Positions 33,100-40,001 of a stretch of DNA of 41,496 nt are shown here, piece after piece (within the stretch, counting starts at the first letter, position 1; each line of letters begins with the position of its first letter). This stretch comes from CAZSBB01 sp964605235 (GTDB lineage Bacteria; Planctomycetota; Phycisphaerae; Phycisphaerales; Phycisphaeraceae). Position numbers and translations under genes: made by a program. The notes below the pieces were generated by a model, which had not been told where the DNA came from, searched no databases, and saw only the letters and a program-made list of their open reading frames with translations. Location of the stretch: NCBI GenBank assembly GCA_964605235.1, contig CAZSBB010000049.1, positions 1 to 41,496 on the forward strand, given 5' to 3'.

Positions 33100-33621
33100 A
33101 TGAATCTGATTCTGATCGGCTACCGTGGCAGCGGCAAGACATCCGTCGGTCGCCTGCTGAGCGACAAACTCCAGCGGGCATTTTTCGACGTGGACGACCT
33201 GACCTGCCAGCGTTTCGGGATGGATTCCATCGCGGAAATCTGGCAGCGTCATGGGGAGTCGCGCTGGCGCGAGATGGAAGTGGAAGTCACCCGCGAACTG
33301 TGCGGGCGCGATCATGTGGTGATCGGCCTGGGCGGCGGCACGCTGATGCAGCCCGGGGCGCGGCAGGCGGTTGAGGACGCCAACGCCCTGCGTATTTACC
33401 TGCACGCCGACGCAACGGAATTGCACCGCCGGATCGCCGGCGACACGCGCAGCAGCGCCACCCGACCGAACCTGACCAACCTCGGCGGGGGCGTGGCGGA
33501 AATCGAACACGTCCTGAAGCAGCGCGGCCCGGTGTATGAAGCCGTCGCCGATCACGTGGTCGAAGTCAGCCGGCTGAGCGTGGCGCAGGTCGCCAATGAA
33601 ATCCTGCAACTGGTCATGTGA
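33100..33621 (+). CDS. aroK: Shikimate kinase
   Basis: A 173-residue P-loop kinase that phosphorylates shikimate at the 3-hydroxyl in aromatic amino-acid synthesis. Walker A is GYRGSGKTSVG (Lys13); FFDVDD holds the shikimate/Mg Asp; the conserved Arg follows in SRWREME; VIGLGGGTLM is the substrate Gly triplet; RPNLTN is the lid Arg-Pro. Length is normal. GGAGG 8 nt upstream is a clear ribosome binding site. It is divergent from the DciA-like gene. It feeds the pathway that ends with TrpB elsewhere in the window. Confidence 0.96.
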   Translation: MNLILIGYRGSGKTSVGRLLSDKLQRAFFDVDDLTCQRFGMDSIAEIWQRHGESRWREMEVEVTRELCGRDHVVIGLGGGTLMQPGARQAVEDANALRIYLHADATELHRRIAGDTRSSATRPNLTNLGGGVAEIEHVLKQRGPVYEAVADHVVEVSRLSVAQVANEILQLVM

Positions 33622-33643
33622 CGCGCCGCCTGCGGATACAGCG

Positions 33644-33677
33644 CAAAAAAAAACGTCGGCTGCGGAAGCGAGCCGAC
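33644..33677 (-). terminator. Intrinsic terminator, minus strand (downstream-most)
   Basis: GTCGGCT at 33655-33661 and AGCCGAC at 33671-33677 form a seven-pair stem with a nine-base loop. On the minus strand it is followed by a run of nine T within 33645-33653. It backs up the terminator at 33690-33742 and also lies convergent to aroK. Confidence 0.8.
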
Positions 33678-33689
33678 GCGGGGGGCGCA

Positions 33690-33742
33690 GAAAAAATCCC
33701 TGGTCGCAGGGGGGTCCGGGTTAAGGTTCAACGACCAGGGAT
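33690..33742 (-). terminator. Intrinsic terminator of candidate RNA 2
   Basis: ATCCCTGGTCG at 33696-33706 and CGACCAGGGAT at 33732-33742 give an 11-pair perfect stem with a 25-base loop, followed on the minus strand by six T. The loop contains (plus strand) GGGGGGTCCG at 33709-33718, the exact complement of the loop of the terminator at 33910-33957. Confidence 0.85.
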
Positions 33743-33842
33743 GCTTGGTTGTCTGAATCTTTGCTCAGCAGGTTTCCCTGCCCCGAACCCCTTCGGCAAA
33801 GTCTATATCGGTAACTGTGTATGTCCCTGCACAGCAGATGTA
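33690..33842 (-). ncRNA. Candidate small RNA 2, about 150 nt
   Basis: No protein is plausible here. On the minus strand a -10-like TATTAA (33850-33855) precedes a structured stretch. First comes a hairpin CTGTG/CACAG (33815-33834). Then a six-pair stem CTTTGC/GCAAAG (33796-33801 with 33759-33764) encloses two small hairpins: CGAA-GGGG-TTCG (33784-33795) and GCAGG-GAAA-CCTGC (33768-33781), the latter with a GNRA tetraloop. An intrinsic terminator closes the unit. I compared it by eye with 6S RNA, SRP RNA, tmRNA and c-di-GMP, cobalamin, TPP and THF riboswitches and saw no match. No downstream gene on this strand argues against a leader. The 5' end is approximate. Confidence 0.5.
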
Positions 33843-33909
33843 AGGGTATTTAATAGGTGATATTCAGATGATGAAAACTGGTGATTGAGGCCTGACGGGT
33901 GGTCACGAC

Positions 33910-33957
33910 AAAAAAAACCCGGCTGTCGCGGACCCCCCAAGGTGCCGACAACCGGGT
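33910..33957 (-). terminator. Intrinsic terminator of candidate RNA 1
   Basis: CCCGG-C-TGTCG at 33918-33928 pairs with CGACA-A-CCGGG at 33946-33956, ten pairs with one mismatch, around a 17-base loop. On the minus strand it is followed by eight T (33910-33917). The loop carries (plus strand) CGGACCCCCC at 33929-33938. Confidence 0.87.
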
Positions 33958-34074
33958 CGATTTGAGCGTTGCTTCAGTCAGCCATGGCTGACGTGATCGC
34001 GCTTGAGCATTCTAAAGCCTGGAGCACGAGACCCTGAAACTACTTGGGGAGGCGTGGCGGCAGCGCGATGGGCC
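33910..34074 (-). ncRNA. Candidate small RNA 1, about 165 nt
   Basis: A complete small transcription unit on the minus strand: promoter at 34081-34108, then about 165 nt ending in a strong intrinsic terminator. Near the 5' end ATCGCGCT (34062-34069) pairs with AGCGCGAT (33996-34003) to close a domain of about 75 nt that includes CTCCCCAAGTAGTTTCAGGG. Next comes a 16-bp perfect palindrome GTCAGCCATGGCTGAC (33977-33992), then the terminator. No credible protein and no known RNA family was recognised. The flanking genes aroK and glycerate kinase both lie on the plus strand, so this is not a leader or 3' UTR of a minus-strand gene. Confidence 0.6.
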
Positions 34075-34080
34075 GCAGAT

Positions 34081-34108
34081 ATCATATCGGCGAATCGGCG
34101 GTTGTAAA
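34081..34108 (-). promoter_or_regulatory. Promoter of candidate RNA 1
   Basis: On the minus strand TTTACA (34103-34108) and TATGAT (34081-34086) are spaced by 16 bp, one mismatch each from the sigma-70 consensus hexamers. Predicted start near 34074. This is the best two-part promoter match in the window. Confidence 0.62.
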
Positions 34109-34243
34109 CGCAAAATCGGCAAAGGTTATTCTGACGCTGCGTGCTGATCCCCATGCCCAATGACACCCTTGGTAATCGATATATGGACTAATCGACCAGA
34201 TTATCGGATGGTTTCTTTGGGCGGATTGGGTCATGAACGCCGG

Positions 34244-34296
34244 CATTCCGCTGTAAGAACCGCTGGCGCGGAGCGTGAGGGCGCCAGCTTGGAATG
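34244..34296. repeat. Palindromic element upstream of glycerate kinase
   Basis: GCTGGCGC (34262-34269) pairs with GCGCCAGC (34281-34288), and the outer CATTCC (34244-34249) pairs with GGAATG (34291-34296). The result is a stem with an asymmetric bulge. It resembles a REP-like palindrome and may end a transcript or shield the 5' side of the kinase gene. The stretch 34110-34243 holds two TAATCGA copies (34173, 34189) and otherwise nothing recognisable. Confidence 0.6.
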
Positions 34297-34324
34297 CTCC
34301 CTACCCTGTTGCTTGCTCTACGGA

Positions 34325-34330
34325 TAAAGT
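34325..34330 (+). promoter_or_regulatory. -10-like hexamer TAAAGT before glycerate kinase
   Basis: TAAAGT ends 6 nt before the ATG at 34337; TACGGAT just upstream is an alternative. No ribosome binding site is present. Confidence 0.42.
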
Positions 34331-34336
34331 GCAGCC

Positions 34337-35500
34337 ATGCGTGCATCCTCACCGTCTCTCCGCGTCATTTGTGCTCCCGACAGCTTCAAGGAATCCATGA
34401 CTGCGCGCCAGGCCGCCGCCGCCATGGCGCGCGGGCTCAAGCAGGTGCAGCCGGACCTCCAGGTGGATTGCTGCCCGATTGCCGACGGGGGAGAGGGGAC
34501 GGTCGATGCCCTGCTGGCGGCGACGAATGGTGAGCCGCGGAGCACGACCGTCACCGGCCCGTTGGGGGCGCCGGTGGACGCGGCCTGGGGCTTGCTTGGG
34601 CCGGCGAACCCGCACAGTGCCGTCATTGAGATGGCGGCTGCTGCAGGGCTGGCGCTGGTGCCCCGCGCCCAGCGCAATCCCCAACGCACCACCACCTATG
34701 GCGTCGGTGAACTGCTCCGCGCGGCCCTGGACGCCAACGTCACCACCATTTATCTGGGCATCGGCGGCAGCGCCACCACCGATGGCGGCATCGGCATGGC
34801 GCAGGCGCTGGGGGCACGCTTCACCCGCGCCGACGGCAAACCGTTGACTCATCCCCTGACCGGCGGCGACCTGCCCACGCTGGCGCGCCTCGACTGCTCC
34901 ACGCTCGACCCCCGGCTGGCGCAGGTCCGCATCGTCGTCGCCTGTGACGTCACCAATCCACTGACCGGCCCACGCGGCGCGGCAGCGGTGTATGGCCCGC
35001 AAAAAGGGGCGACTCCTCAACAAGTGCAGGAATTGGACGCCGGGCTGGCGCACCTGGCGCGCCTGCTGCACCAGCAACTGGGACGGGATATCGCCAACCT
35101 GCCCGGCAGCGGCGCCGCCGGTGGATTGGGGGGGGGGCTGGTCGGCTTCCTCAATGCCCAGCTCACCCGCGGCATCGACCTGGTGCTCGAAGCCAGCGCC
35201 TTTCGCCAGCGCGTCGCAGGCTGCGCCCTGTGCCTCACCGGCGAAGGCCGCATCGATGGCCAATCGCTCTCCGGCAAAGCCTGCCTGGGCGTCGCCCAAC
35301 TGGCGCAGCAGGCGAATGTGCCCACGGTGGCGCTGGTGGGCTGCGCCGCCGAGGATGCCGACGCCACGCTTGCCGCCGGCCTGCGGGCTTACCGGGTGAT
35401 CGCCCCGGATGTACCTGCCGAGGAATCCATGCGCCGCGGTGAGGAACTGCTCGAAGCCGCCGCCGCCCGCGCCGCCCGCGAGTTTCTGCCTTCCGCCTGA
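34337..35500 (+). CDS. Glycerate kinase, GarK/GlxK type
   Basis: A 387-residue enzyme that phosphorylates D-glycerate, giving 2-phosphoglycerate in this (class II-like) family. Signatures: VICAPDSFKESMTARQAA, CCPIADGGEGTVDALL, the TTTYGVGELLRAAL helix, LGIGGSATTDGGIGMAQALGA, and LTGEGRIDGQSLSGKA near the C-terminus, all in the usual order. Length is normal. Such kinases finish the breakdown of glucarate, galactarate or glyoxylate; an aldolase of the GarL superfamily and a hydroxyacid dehydrogenase lie 13-17 kb away in this window. Confidence 0.94.
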   Translation: MRASSPSLRVICAPDSFKESMTARQAAAAMARGLKQVQPDLQVDCCPIADGGEGTVDALLAATNGEPRSTTVTGPLGAPVDAAWGLLGPANPHSAVIEMAAAAGLALVPRAQRNPQRTTTYGVGELLRAALDANVTTIYLGIGGSATTDGGIGMAQALGARFTRADGKPLTHPLTGGDLPTLARLDCSTLDPRLAQVRIVVACDVTNPLTGPRGAAAVYGPQKGATPQQVQELDAGLAHLARLLHQQLGRDIANLPGSGAAGGLGGGLVGFLNAQLTRGIDLVLEASAFRQRVAGCALCLTGEGRIDGQSLSGKACLGVAQLAQQANVPTVALVGCAAEDADATLAAGLRAYRVIAPDVPAEESMRRGEELLEAAAARAAREFLPSA

Positions 35501-35515
35501 CTCACCTTCGCCGCA

Positions 35516-35628
35516 ACGAGCCGGAAGCGTGAGCGACGGGCAGGGCGTGCGAACACCGGATACCCCGTGCGTCAACCTGATGCCCTGGCGACCAAGCGCC
35601 TTCTCCCTCGCTGACGCTTCGGGCTCGT
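35516..35628. repeat. Inverted pair of the dispersed GAGCCGGAAGCG element
   Basis: ACGAGCCGGAAGCGTGAGCG starts at 35516 and its opposite-strand version CGCTGACGCTTCGGGCTCGT ends at 35628, with about 70 bp between. Same family as the elements at 41-340 and 7517-7630. It follows the glycerate kinase stop and may terminate it. Confidence 0.87.
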
Positions 35629-35726
35629 AGAAGCCAATTTCCCACTGACCACCGTCGCTGCCCCTGCTATCCTGTTGCCGGTGTCGCGGCGATGAGTTGA
35701 CGTCAAGTTGCGTGGGAAGGCTCCGC

Positions 35727-37256
35727 ATGCTGAAGGACTGGTGGCTGCGCCTGGTGCTGTTGGGCCTGCTGGGGATCATCCTCGGGGTGCCGTTTGTCGC
35801 GCGCCCGCCGCAGGAAGTCATCACGCGCGCCGGCGTCGATCCCACGCTGGTGATCATCAGCCCGCACAACGAACAGATTCGCTTCGAGTTTTCCCGGGCG
35901 TTCAATGAGCACCGCCAGCAGCGCGGCCAGCCCCGGGTGCATTTCGACTGGCGCAGCAGCGGCGGCACCAGCGACCTGCGCAAAATGATCCTCGCCGACT
36001 TCCAGGCCCGCGCCGAAGATGGTCGGGAGGACGACGGCATCGGCGCCGATCTGTTCTTTGGCGGCGGCGACTACGAGCATGGCAAAATCGCCCGCGGCAT
36101 CACGGTCACGACCGACGACCAAACCCGGCATGTCGACATCGTGGTGCCGCTGCAGATCGACGACGCCGCCTTCGAGCACACGTTTCCCGAGCCGGTCATC
36201 GGCGGCGAGCCGCTGTACGACCGCAATCGCGCCTGGGTCGGCGTCGTGCTCAGCAGCTTCGGCATCGTCTACAACCGCGATGTGCTGCAGATGCTCGATC
36301 TGCCCGAGCCGAAAACCTGGAGCGACCTGACCGATCCCCGCTACCGGAGCCAGATTGCCCTGGCGGATCCCGCCCACTCCGGCTCGCTGGCGGCGACCTA
36401 CAACACCATCCTCCGCCGTGAGGGCTGGACCGAAGGCTGGTGGCTGCTGCGGCGGGTGTTCGCCAATGCCCGGTACTTCACTTCCAGCGCCAACAAAGTG
36501 CCGGTGGATGTCTCGGCGGGCGAAGCTGCGGCGGGCATGTGCATCGACTTCTATGGCCGCTATCAGGCGGGCGCGATCGGCGGCGACCGGGTGGGCTATG
36601 TCGATCCGCTCTACGCCACCGCCATCACCGCGGACCCCATCACCATCCTGCGCGGCGCGCCCAACCTGGAACTGGCGCAGGAGTTTGTGCGCTGGCTGTT
36701 GCTCCCGGAAACGCAACTGCTCTGGCAGACCCGGCGGGGGGAGGAGTTTGGCCCGGTGAAGTTTGAACTGCGCCGGCTGCCCATTCGCCGCGATCTGTAT
36801 CAGCAGGCGGGCATGGCCAACTGGACCGACCAGGTCAAGCCGTTTGAAATCACCAAGCCGTTCCCCCGGGCGATGCCCAATTATTACGCCACGGTCGCGC
36901 CCATTGCCCACGCCATGGCGATCGACATCCATCTGGAACTGCAGGCCGCGTGGGAAGTGCTCGCGACGCACAGCGATCATCCCCGGTACGACGAAATGGT
37001 CCGGCTCTTCGACGCCATGCCGCCGACGTTGACCTTGAACTGGCCGCAGCCGGAGCTGGCGACGCAGTGGCGGGAAATCATCGAGCAGCCGGAGCACCCG
37101 CGCTATGCGGAGGTCGCCCATGTGCTCAAGGATTTCATGGGCACGCTGGACAAACGTTGGAAGGACCCGGACCAGATGCTGCGCGATCGGCTGGACTTCA
37201 CGCTGTTCTTCCGGGAAAACTACCGCCAGCTCATCGCCCTGGCGCAGCAGCCCTGA
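35727..37256 (+). CDS. ABC-type extracellular solute-binding protein (Fe3+-type)
   Basis: A 509-residue periplasmic-binding protein. The N-terminus WWLRLVLLGLLGIILGVPFVA is an uncleaved anchor or signal peptide. The binding-protein fold shows LVIISPHNEQIRFEFSRAFNE, DWRSSGGTSDLRKMI, GADLFFGGGDYEHGKIA, SFGIVYNRDVLQMLDLPEPKTWSDLTDPRY, AHSGSLAATYNTIL and PITILRGAPNLELAQEFVRWLL, as in the iron(III)/thiamine/polyamine class. About 150 residues beyond the normal length follow, alpha-helical, of unknown role. GGGAAGG upstream fixes the start at 35727. No permease or ATPase is adjacent, so it is an orphan binding protein. Confidence 0.88.
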   Translation: MLKDWWLRLVLLGLLGIILGVPFVARPPQEVITRAGVDPTLVIISPHNEQIRFEFSRAFNEHRQQRGQPRVHFDWRSSGGTSDLRKMILADFQARAEDGREDDGIGADLFFGGGDYEHGKIARGITVTTDDQTRHVDIVVPLQIDDAAFEHTFPEPVIGGEPLYDRNRAWVGVVLSSFGIVYNRDVLQMLDLPEPKTWSDLTDPRYRSQIALADPAHSGSLAATYNTILRREGWTEGWWLLRRVFANARYFTSSANKVPVDVSAGEAAAGMCIDFYGRYQAGAIGGDRVGYVDPLYATAITADPITILRGAPNLELAQEFVRWLLLPETQLLWQTRRGEEFGPVKFELRRLPIRRDLYQQAGMANWTDQVKPFEITKPFPRAMPNYYATVAPIAHAMAIDIHLELQAAWEVLATHSDHPRYDEMVRLFDAMPPTLTLNWPQPELATQWREIIEQPEHPRYAEVAHVLKDFMGTLDKRWKDPDQMLRDRLDFTLFFRENYRQLIALAQQP

Positions 37257-37442
37257 TTTGCCACATCACCCATTCCCCACCCGCCGCCGCCGGAGCCGCT
37301 CGGCGCCTCCGCATCCCCAGCGTCCGCCTGGCGCATGGAAACCCACCGCCGGCTGTTCGCTGCGTCCAGTGGTTGCAACTCGCGCTTTGATCACGCTGCG
37401 GTGACGTTCGTTGAGGAACGCTCAACTGAGTTCGGCCAGGCA

Positions 37443-37832
37443 TTACGCCTGAGCCGGCTTGGCGTCACCTTCCTCCGTTTTGGCGGTGGCGAAGGCCTGC
37501 TGGTCGATGACCGCATACGCCACGTCAAACCGTCGGCCGACCCGCTGCAGCGCCAGCACCGCCAACGGTCGCGGCGGCGCATAGTAGGGCGAAGTGGTGT
37601 CGCGCCCGGGCGCGGTGGACAGCAGGAAAGAGCCTTCCGCCTGGTAGCGCAACTGGAAGCTGTCGGGCAACTCGAACTTGAGCCGCTTGGCGGTCTTCTG
37701 CTCCCGCAGGTAGCTGGCGAGCAACCACGTCAGCGTGTCCGTCTCCAACTGGTTTTCCGGCTCGATCACTTCGATGGTCACGCCTTCGGGCTGCTTCTCG
37801 TTCTTGTTGACGGCAATTTTCTTGCTCTGCAT
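37443..37832 (-). CDS. Conserved-looking small protein of unknown function
   Basis: A 129-residue acidic/basic mixed cytoplasmic protein, not recognised. It has no signal peptide or membrane span. Patterned segments are VTIEVIEPENQLETDTLTWLLASYLREQK, LPDSFQLRYQAEGSFLLST and PLAVLALQRVGRRFDVAYAVIDQQAF; alternating hydrophobicity suggests an alpha/beta fold. The ends are low complexity. AGGAAG about 10 nt before the ATG at 37832 and TACATT at 37919-37924 suggest a normal leader of about 80 nt. It is divergent from gamma-carbonic anhydrase with a perfect inverted repeat between. Codon pattern (GC-rich third positions) supports coding. Confidence 0.72.
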   Translation of the reverse strand: MQSKKIAVNKNEKQPEGVTIEVIEPENQLETDTLTWLLASYLREQKTAKRLKFELPDSFQLRYQAEGSFLLSTAPGRDTTSPYYAPPRPLAVLALQRVGRRFDVAYAVIDQQAFATAKTEEGDAKPAQA

Positions 37833-37969
37833 GGATAGGGCTTCCTGAACGTTGAGGGAAACCGGCCCGAGGGGCGCGGGTGGTCGCGGCGCGACCGATG
37901 CGGGGAGAGAACCGTGACAATGTACCGGATCGGTCAGGGGGAACAAGTGAAGCATCAACCGGCCGGGGG

Positions 37970-38031
37970 CCAAGAAAGGGGATAAGTACATTATTTTTCG
38001 TGGGAAATAATGTACTTATCCCCTTTCTTGG
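37970..38031. repeat. 27-bp perfect inverted repeat with 8-bp loop
   Basis: The arms are 37970-37996 and 38005-38031, exact reverse complements over 27 bp. They hold an AT-rich core (GATAAGTACATTATTT) flanked by CCAAGAAAGGG. The loop is TTCGTGGG. It lies in the 240-bp divergent region between the small unknown gene and gamma-carbonic anhydrase, 30 bp upstream of the latter's -10. It looks like a REP/MITE-type palindrome; it could also act as a terminator hairpin. One copy only in the window. Confidence 0.95.
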
Positions 38032-38059
38032 CTCGGCGCTGCCAGCACGGGGCACCCGC

Positions 38060-38065
38060 TACAAT
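38060..38065 (+). promoter_or_regulatory. -10-like hexamer TACAAT before gamma-carbonic anhydrase
   Basis: TACAAT, one base from consensus TATAAT, ends 7 nt before the ATG at 38073. No ribosome binding site. A strong example of the leaderless pattern. Confidence 0.6.
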
Positions 38066-38072
38066 CGCCGCC

Positions 38073-38585
38073 ATGCCCATGCGCCTGCTCAATCGTACCT
38101 TCATCGCCGACACCGCCCGCGTGCTGGGCGAAGTCACCCTCGGCTGGGACACCAGCGTCTGGTACGGCGCGGTGCTGCGCGGCGATGTCGCGGCGATCAC
38201 CCTCGGCGAGGGCTGCAACGTGCAGGACAATGCGGTGCTGCACTGCGACTTCGGCAAGCCGCTGACCATCGGCAGGCAGGTCACCATCGGCCACGGCGCG
38301 GTGGTGCACGGCGTGGAAGTCGGCGATGGTTGCCTCATCGGCATTCACGCCACGGTGCTCGGCGGCAGTCGGCTGGGGGCACGCTGTCTGGTCGCCGCCG
38401 GAGCGGTGGTGACGCCGGGCCTGGTGGTGCCCGATGACTCGGTGGTGATGGGCGTGCCGGGCAAGGTGGTGCGCCCGACCAACGCCAAGGAACGCGAATA
38501 CCTGGCGTGGCTGGCGCCGCATTACGTGCGCTTGGCGCAGCGGCACATCAGCGAGCCGGACAGTTCCAGCATTCGGCCGTTCTGA
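38073..38585 (+). CDS. Gamma-class carbonic anhydrase family protein
   Basis: A 170-residue left-handed beta-helix protein. Hexapeptide repeats run through the chain (TSVWYGAVLRGDVAAITLGEGCNVQDNAVLHCD). The three zinc-ligand histidines are in place: AVLHCD, and the two in TIGHGAVVHGVEV. VVMGVPGKVVR and the C-terminal helix YLAWLAPHYVRLAQRH follow. The position usually Gly-Cys after the second His is VEV here. Family members (YrdA/PaaY/CaiE-like) may hydrate CO2 or act on CoA esters; catalytic activity cannot be assured. A second Met at 38079 is an alternative start. It ends 2 bp from the convergent propeller gene. Confidence 0.92.
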   Translation: MPMRLLNRTFIADTARVLGEVTLGWDTSVWYGAVLRGDVAAITLGEGCNVQDNAVLHCDFGKPLTIGRQVTIGHGAVVHGVEVGDGCLIGIHATVLGGSRLGARCLVAAGAVVTPGLVVPDDSVVMGVPGKVVRPTNAKEREYLAWLAPHYVRLAQRHISEPDSSSIRPF

Positions 38586-38587
38586 GT

Positions 38588-39973
38588 TCAGCGCGCCAGC
38601 GCCAGATGGTGCACCCGTTGATCGTCGCGATTGATCCCCATCAGGTCCACCTGCGCGCTGGGAGCGCAGCCGGCGCGGGGCGAAGTGGTGAAGAAGCCCA
38701 GCGTCAACGGCTGCCGCAACGGCAACGGCTCCAGCCCCGGCGGCCCGGGAGCAGCGGCGGGAGCATCCGCGTCGACCGCACAGCATGCCCAATGCTCCCC
38801 GCCTTGAGCGCGGTAATGCAGGAGCACCTGGCGTCGCCGCTGCGGGTCCACATGCCAGCGGGCGCTGTGCACCGCCTGGCCGCGCCAGGGAAACACGCTG
38901 GCGCGCTGGATGGGCGGCACGCCCGGCAACGCCGGCCAGGGTTCGCCGCCGTCGTCGGCGCGCAGCAGCGTCTGCCGCGCGGTCACGCGCCCGTGCTGGA
39001 TCCGCACGTATTCCAAGGTCAACACCATGGGCAGCCCGGGGAAGAAGCGATCGCGCACGTAGTCATGCCAGACGTTGCAGCGCTGGTAGAGCACATGGGC
39101 GGCGCCCTGCTCGTCGAGCAGCAGATCCAGCGGCACCAACAGCCCGCAGGTTTCATCCACGCTGGCGCAGGTCAGCGGGAGGCTGAAGCCGGCGTCGGGG
39201 TCGCGGGCGTCGGGGGTCCAGGTGTAGTAGAGCTGCCGAAAGTCGTAATCCCACTTGACCCCGGTGTGCTGGTGCTTGAATTGACGCCAGGCCTGGCACG
39301 GCTCCACCTCGTCGCTCACGGCGACCACATGCACCTGTGGGCCATGCAGGGCGATCAGTGGGTAGCACCCACGCATCGGGAAACGCAGCCGCCCGGCGCC
39401 GCACCAGCCGGCGTGGGGCTCCCAGAGCGTCCACGCCTGCGCGTACCCGGACCCGTCGGGCACTTGCTGGGTCATCAGCGTGTAGCCGGTCTGGGCATCA
39501 CAGGCGATGCCCCGGTAGGAGTGCTCGGTGAACGTGTAATCCCGGTCCCACCGCGGCGTGAGCGTCTGCACCGGCTGACTCGGATCGGCGGGATCAAACA
39601 GCCACCATTGCGGCAGGGTGGTGAATGCGTCGCGGCCTTGCGGGTCCGTCGCCCGGCAACGCTGGGCGGGATTGCCGGTCACCAGCAGTCGGCCGTCGGG
39701 CAGCACCACCAAGGGGCAGGGTTCCCGCTCGGCGGTTCGCTCGAACTGCCAGACCTGTTCCCAGGGACCTTCGGCGCGGCTGCGATAGAGCGTCGCCCGG
39801 GTGTTGCACAACGGCCGGGCGCTCGGATCAGTGAACGGCACGGTGGCGAACAGGTCCGTACCGCTGCGCACCAGCGTGGTCGAACCGCGGCACCACAGGG
39901 GGCTGCTGCCGTTGGCGGGGTCCGTGTAGGGCGTCAGCACCCGTTCTTGCACCGCACGCCAGGAGGTATTCAT
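38588..39973 (-). CDS. Beta-propeller-like protein (possibly BNR-type), unknown function
   Basis: A 461-residue protein with many Trp- and Asp-rich beta-strand repeats: WCRGSTTLVRSGTDLFATVPF, PCPLVVLPDGRLLVTGN, YRGIACDAQTGYTLMTQQ, AWTLWEPHAGW, WDYDFRQLYYTWTPD, AAHVLYQRCNVWHDYVRD and QVLLHYRAQGGEHWACC. This looks like a multi-bladed propeller similar to BNR-repeat families; canonical Asp boxes are not obvious, so it is not called a sialidase. No signal peptide with the start at 39973; the open frame reaches 40033 within the upstream gene. It follows the Gfo/Idh/MocA gene by 28 bp, and likely handles the same sugar. Confidence 0.72.
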   Translation of the reverse strand: MNTSWRAVQERVLTPYTDPANGSSPLWCRGSTTLVRSGTDLFATVPFTDPSARPLCNTRATLYRSRAEGPWEQVWQFERTAEREPCPLVVLPDGRLLVTGNPAQRCRATDPQGRDAFTTLPQWWLFDPADPSQPVQTLTPRWDRDYTFTEHSYRGIACDAQTGYTLMTQQVPDGSGYAQAWTLWEPHAGWCGAGRLRFPMRGCYPLIALHGPQVHVVAVSDEVEPCQAWRQFKHQHTGVKWDYDFRQLYYTWTPDARDPDAGFSLPLTCASVDETCGLLVPLDLLLDEQGAAHVLYQRCNVWHDYVRDRFFPGLPMVLTLEYVRIQHGRVTARQTLLRADDGGEPWPALPGVPPIQRASVFPWRGQAVHSARWHVDPQRRRQVLLHYRAQGGEHWACCAVDADAPAAAPGPPGLEPLPLRQPLTLGFFTTSPRAGCAPSAQVDLMGINRDDQRVHHLALAR

Positions 39974-40001
39974 CACATGACTTTCATTGAACTGCCCCGG
40001 C

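Noticed and set aside
33690..34074. tRNA, 6S, SRP RNA, tmRNA or a known riboswitch
   Set aside because: No cloverleaf, no SRP tetraloop domain, no 6S-type central bubble and no conserved riboswitch core could be matched; no downstream gene on the same strand for a riboswitch to control. A covariance-model search would be decisive.
34173..34208. Direct repeats TAATCGA as regulator binding sites
   Set aside because: Only two clear copies with uneven spacing to a weak third; too little to call.
37257..37442. Small gene between the solute-binding protein and the 129-residue protein
   Set aside because: Open frames here lack a start signal, family similarity and consistent codon use; nothing recognisable was seen.
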